Positions 63,001 through 64,000 of a stretch of DNA of 64,000 bases are shown piece after piece. Position 1 is the first letter of the stretch. Each line of letters begins with the position of its first letter. Under the pieces are notes generated by a model. That model saw nothing but the letters and a program-made list of their open reading frames with translations, ran no database searches and was not told the origin of the DNA. Source of the DNA: Agelaius tricolor (Eukaryota > Chordata > Aves > Passeriformes > Icteridae); NCBI GenBank assembly GCA_023055355.1, contig JALJCS010000001.1, forward strand, positions 70,039,381 through 70,103,380. The letters are read 5' to 3'. The position numbers and the translations under genes were made by a program.

Positions 63001-63647
63001 CATGTGTATATATATATTCACACACTTATAGAGAAATTATTTCTGTCTTTCAAATTACCTGAGCTACAAATTGTTAACAGCTGGGAGAATTATCTGACAG
63101 ATCATTGTCTGCTTGCTCTACTCTTATATTTGTAGTCACTATTAAAGAACTGAACACCAGATGTAAGAGTTTCAAAAGAATTGTTTATGAAGATCTATAC
63201 AGGAATCCTTAAATGTTTTGAATTTGTTCAATAGTATGTAACTATTGAAACTGGAGTGTAAATTCTTTATAGGCAAGCTTAAAAAATCACTATGACATTA
63301 GTCTCTTCTTGTTTAAAATGTTTCTCTTTTCATTCAGACATACAAAGTTATAAATGTCTTACTTTTTATTGACCTGAAATGACAATAAGGAAAAACCATA
63401 GCATTTAGAAAGTAATTTTGTATTGTGCTGTCCTTTTTGTACAGCTCATTTAAGTCTTTTTATATTCCTGAATGTGACATTTTCTAACAGCTTATGAAGA
63501 CTAACAAAGACAGGTTTCCTGGTGCTTCAGAAAGAGGAGGGTGGGTAGTGGATAACTACCCTCTGTCAGAAGACCACTGTTCAGCGTTATTAGCGAAAGG
63601 ACTTCTACCTGACACGATTGTCTGTCTGAAGGATACACAAAAAGATG
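43873..63647 (+). CDS. AK9: AK9 adenylate kinase 9, 14 coding exons (3' part off window)
   Basis: AK9 is a large multi-domain nucleoside mono/diphosphate kinase of about 1,900 residues in mammals, reported to phosphorylate AMP, dAMP, CMP and dCMP and linked to sperm/ciliary function. Fourteen plus-strand exons join in frame into 570 codons plus 1 nt, so roughly the first third is here. Domain 1 has P-loop G-K-P-G-S-G-K-K-T (residues 37-45) and a C-P-D-x-x-L-C-Q-R-I-S-G-Q-R block (149-162). A 17-Glu linker follows (192-208). Domain 2 has the P-loop-like G-P-P-F-S-G-R-T-T (406-414), where arginine replaces the usual lysine. The last exons open a third kinase-like segment (D-R-F-P-G-A and G-G-W-V-V-D-N). 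The start methionine, opening M-A-S-Q-E-E and followed by D-I-F-D-E-D-E, matches AK9. It is head to head with FIG4, as in mammals. Confidence 0.95.
43990..46379 (+). other. AK9: AK9 intron after coding exon 1
   Basis: Intron of 2.39 kb, carrying the LTR at 44279-44853. The rest is AT-rich unique sequence. Confidence 0.75.
44279..44853 (-). mobile_element. Solo LTR, avian ERVL-type
   Basis: About 575 bp on the minus strand, starting TGTTCTGGTTTTGGCTGGGG and ending in GGGGTTAAACCACCACA, the ends of a widespread avian ERVL LTR family I recognise. Visible inside: the CCCTCCCAGCTTCT and AGCCCTGCTCAGCAGTAAC blocks (plus-strand reading) and a TATA-like CATATAAA near 44571-44578. No internal coding region; the flanks show no clean duplication at the TG/CA ends. 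Antisense to AK9. Confidence 0.85.
46380..46443 (+). CDS. AK9: AK9 coding exon 2 (P-loop 1)
   Basis: Residues 40-61, G-S-G-K-K-T-L-A-S-K-L-A. With the previous exon it gives the Walker A motif G-x-P-G-x-G-K-x-T, so Lys43 is the predicted phosphate-binding residue. Acceptor TTTTAAG, donor GTAAAC. Confidence 0.94.
47100..47240 (-). mobile_element. Old CR1-like remnant
   Basis: GCCGTTAGAAAGTTTTTC followed by CCAATCTAAATCT resembles the antisense middle of CR1 3' consensus, heavily diverged. Boundaries uncertain. Confidence 0.45.
47396..47819 (-). mobile_element. CR1 LINE 3' portion, antisense
   Basis: Reads as the reverse complement of CR1: AGAAAGGACCTCCAGAGATG, GGGGTCAACTAGA, AATATCTCCAAGGATGGAGAC, then TTGCCTCCTGTCCTAACTG, CCAGGCTGGACAAG and CCTCCGCTGAACT. 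Moderately diverged and 5'-truncated; sense strand minus. Confidence 0.9.
48506..48561. repeat. Perfect 20-bp inverted repeat with 16-nt spacer
   Basis: Left arm 48506-48525 (TTTAACCCTGTATATACTAC) is the exact reverse complement of 48542-48561. The spacer is AAAAAACTG then TTTTTGT, whose A and T runs can pair further, so a long hairpin is possible. Confidence 0.93.
48797..48849 (+). CDS. AK9: AK9 coding exon 3
   Basis: Residues 61-78, A-S-E-V-I-K-T-N-I-Q-Q-R, ending Y-G-L-Q. Poorly conserved against mammals; called mainly from phase, splice sites (CCTTAG, GTAAAG) and position. Confidence 0.85.
48934..49030 (+). CDS. AK9: AK9 coding exon 4
   Basis: Residues 79-111, with G-Q-S-I-P-E-E-L-V-T-K-M-I and S-P-E-V-A-H-Y-G, the NMP-binding part of kinase domain 1. 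Acceptor ACCCTAG, donor GTAAGT. The preceding intron is only 84 bp. Confidence 0.93.
49364..49397. repeat. 14-bp tandem duplication
   Basis: CAAAAATCCATCAG twice, then a partial third unit. Confidence 0.85.
51327..51380. repeat. T/G-rich low-complexity tract
   Basis: T runs broken by G and GGGG, directly beside the LTR that starts near 51390. Confidence 0.75.
51390..51752 (-). mobile_element. Solo LTR, passerine-type ERV (ends approximate)
   Basis: On the minus strand it begins TGTGGGATTCACATTCTC and ends with an AATAAA signal (51404-51409 in complement) about 20 bp before the terminal CA. The layout and sequence look like an avian ERV LTR. No target duplication was found at these ends, so boundaries are provisional. 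It contains a pentanucleotide expansion. Antisense to AK9. Confidence 0.6.
51451..51490. repeat. (TACTA)n pentanucleotide microsatellite
   Basis: Eight tandem units, the last with one change (TACTT). It sits inside the LTR, whose flanks carry ACTATACTAG and ACTATATT, so it probably grew from LTR sequence. Confidence 0.92.
52107..52219 (+). CDS. AK9: AK9 coding exon 5
   Basis: Residues 111-148, G-Y-V-L-T-G-F-P-S-L-S (the adenylate-kinase G-F-P motif) and L-K-P-D-F-L-I-T-I-K. Acceptor TGGCAG, donor GTAATG. Confidence 0.94.
52220..53885 (+). other. AK9: AK9 intron after coding exon 5
   Basis: Intron of 1.67 kb. A GC-richer patch (52845-53030) is of unknown origin; nothing else recognised. Confidence 0.65.
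53886..54095 (+). CDS. AK9: AK9 coding exon 6 (with poly-Glu tract)
   Basis: Residues 149-218. Starts C-P-D-H-E-L-C-Q-R-I-S-G-Q-R-Q and includes S-Q-W-D-P-K-V, then a lysine-rich run and 17 consecutive glutamates (residues 192-208, bases 54015-54065). Acceptor TTGCTAG, donor GTAAAT. Exactly 70 codons. Confidence 0.95.
54015..54065 (+). repeat. AK9: (GAA/GAG)17 coding repeat
   Basis: Seventeen glutamate codons in a row, mostly GAA with GAG at the third and last units, encoding residues 192-208 of AK9. Confidence 0.95.
54096..54780 (+). other. AK9: AK9 intron after coding exon 6
   Basis: Intron of 685 bp; nothing recognised. Confidence 0.7.
54781..54906 (+). CDS. AK9: AK9 coding exon 7
   Basis: Residues 219-260, including L-V-Q-R-P-E-D-F-L-E-N, which matches the mammalian L-V-Q-R-P-E-D-Y-L-E-N. 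Acceptor TTTTGCAG, donor GTAAGA. Confidence 0.94.
55440..55495. repeat. T/G-rich low-complexity tract
   Basis: T runs interrupted by G, including TTGTTGTTGTTG; similar to 26498-26546 and 51327-51380. Confidence 0.75.
56384..56540 (+). mobile_element. Ancient CR1-type LINE remnant
   Basis: The order GGAACAGATTACCTGC, CACCTTCAATAGGACATTTTA, GGTTAGACCATCATTTGTCAGGAATGG follows the 3' portion of older CR1 subfamilies as remembered. Strongly diverged; ends uncertain. Confidence 0.5.
57037..57111 (+). CDS. AK9: AK9 coding exon 8
   Basis: Residues 261-285, G-L-L-A-Y-Q-D-C-R-C-L-I-E-V-D-G. Acceptor TTTAACAG, donor GTAAGT. Whole codons. Confidence 0.92.
57112..59093 (+). other. AK9: AK9 intron after coding exon 8
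   Basis: Intron of 1.98 kb; its right quarter is an LTR ending 37 bp before the next exon. Confidence 0.7.
58521..59056 (-). mobile_element. Solo LTR of an endogenous retrovirus next to an AK9 exon
   Basis: On the minus strand it starts TGTGGGAATCAG, has an AATAAA signal near 58570-58580 and a CAGCAACA end at 58527. Direct repeats CTGATT occur at 58515-58520 and 59057-59062. They flank 58521-59056 exactly, which implies the LTR end is 6 bp beyond the CA, or that the left repeat is displaced. About 530 bp, no internal genes. Antisense to AK9. Confidence 0.65.
59094..59195 (+). CDS. AK9: AK9 coding exon 9
   Basis: Residues 286-319, T-V-V-G-R-L-E-S-M then a glutamate-rich linker. Acceptor TTTTCAG, donor GTAAGT. 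Only 37 bp separate it from the LTR upstream. Confidence 0.9.
59196..61094 (+). other. AK9: AK9 intron after coding exon 9
   Basis: Intron of 1.9 kb; only a small 15-bp tandem duplication (60840-60869) seen. Confidence 0.7.
60840..60869. repeat. 15-bp tandem duplication
   Basis: TTTAAGTACTATTCC occurs twice head to tail. Confidence 0.88.
61095..61234 (+). CDS. AK9: AK9 coding exon 10
   Basis: Residues 320-366, with L-S-S-Y-K-L-I-A-P-R-Y-R-W and C-P-V-A-L-K-E-G, very close to mammalian AK9. Acceptor AAACAG, donor GTTAGT. Confidence 0.95.
61315..61495 (+). CDS. AK9: AK9 coding exon 11 (second P-loop, Lys to Arg)
   Basis: Residues 366-426, with L-N-P-R-P-Y-L-L-P-P-M-P and then G-P-P-F-S-G-R-T-T. 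The codon at 61451-61453 is AGA (Arg412), where P-loop kinases and the human sequence as I recall it have Lys. Acceptor TTTTAAG after an 80-bp intron; donor GTAGGT. Confidence 0.95.
61496..61921 (+). other. AK9: AK9 intron after coding exon 11
   Basis: Intron of 426 bp, very AT-rich; nothing recognised. Confidence 0.7.
61922..62063 (+). CDS. AK9: AK9 coding exon 12
   Basis: Residues 427-474, V-L-D-M-D-I-L-I-Q-Q-Y then a charged, probably helical run rich in E, K and R. Acceptor TCACTAG, donor GTGAAT. It is much shorter than the matching mammalian interdomain region as I recall it. Confidence 0.9.
62064..62634 (+). other. AK9: AK9 intron after coding exon 12
   Basis: Intron of 571 bp; nothing recognised. 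Confidence 0.7.
62635..62768 (+). CDS. AK9: AK9 coding exon 13
   Basis: Residues 474-518, I-P-E-I-T-A-D-H-P-E-V, matching the conserved T-A-D-H-P-E-V block. Acceptor GTGTTAG, donor GTGAGA. Ends A-I-A-G. Confidence 0.92.
62769..63490 (+). other. AK9: AK9 intron after coding exon 13
   Basis: Intron of 722 bp with a short TG/TA alternating run near 62995-63015; nothing else recognised. Confidence 0.7.
63491..63647 (+). CDS. AK9: AK9 coding exon 14 (last in window)
   Basis: Residues 519-571 (last codon split after 1 nt), with N-K-D-R-F-P-G-A and G-G-W-V-V-D-N-Y-P, followed by G-L-L-P-D-T-I-V-C-L. These are kinase-like motifs of the next domain. Acceptor CTAACAG, donor GTTAGT. Confidence 0.94.
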
Positions 63648-64000
63648 GTTAGTAAAGGCACCCTAATGCAACTTTATACTTTCTTTCTTTTTTTCTGTGT
63701 TGATATCTGTATATAAAACATACTTGTGAGAAAAACTAGTAGTTATGTCCCATTTATAAAGCTTCAGGGTCTGGAGAATGAATCATCCAGTGAATCAACA
63801 AGAGTACCACAATTTCTTACAATTTGGAGTTAGGGAATTACACAGAATTTAAACCAGGAATACTTTGCTATAACAGCAAAGAAGATTTCTCCCATTTTAA
63901 ATCAGTTTTCATTTTTCTCCTATTTACAACCAGCAGGAAATACCAGTAGACTCTTGTAGCATCAGATTTTTCTATTCTTGGCTGGCTGGCTGGCCACCAC
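63648..64000 (+). other. AK9: AK9 intron (partial) at window end
   Basis: Start of the next intron; the window ends in three GGCT units. No further exon seen. Confidence 0.7.

Overview
The window is vertebrate nuclear DNA, most likely from a bird and probably a songbird. It is AT-rich, introns are long with GT-AG borders, there is one CpG island, and the interspersed repeats are CR1 LINE fragments plus LTRs of families I recognise from avian and passerine genomes. The species call is inference. There are no bacterial-style operons, CRISPR arrays or phage genes.

The window holds parts of two protein-coding genes arranged head to head around a CpG-island promoter near 42.0-42.75 kb. This is the same arrangement as in mammals. 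FIG4 (SAC-domain phosphoinositide phosphatase) runs leftward. Its first coding exon is at 42215-42147 and 21 coding exons were placed, down to 2137. They join without a frameshift or internal stop into 820 codons plus 2 nt. The last roughly 85-90 residues lie beyond the left edge. AK9 (multi-domain adenylate/nucleoside kinase) runs rightward. Fourteen coding exons from 43873 to 63647 join in frame into 570 codons plus 1 nt. The rest of this large gene lies beyond the right edge.

Layout: 1-2136 FIG4 intron; 2137-20056 FIG4 exons 21-11, with a 395-bp solo LTR bounded by a 6-bp target duplication in the intron between exons 19 and 20; 20057-32032 FIG4 exons 10-2; 32033-42146 a 10.1-kb first intron with a CR1 fragment; 42.0-42.75 kb the CpG-island promoter; 42.75-64 kb AK9, whose introns carry three LTRs, CR1 fragments, a perfect 20-bp inverted repeat and short tandem repeats.

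The two proteins have no known shared pathway. FIG4 acts with VAC14 and PIKfyve in PI(3,5)P2 metabolism on endolysosomes. AK9 transfers phosphate between nucleotides. What they share here is a promoter region.

I found no convincing undescribed system. The observations most worth a second look are: an arginine in place of the P-loop lysine in the second kinase domain of AK9; an LTR inserted 37 bp upstream of an AK9 splice acceptor; the 17-glutamate tract in AK9; and the long hairpin at 48.5 kb.
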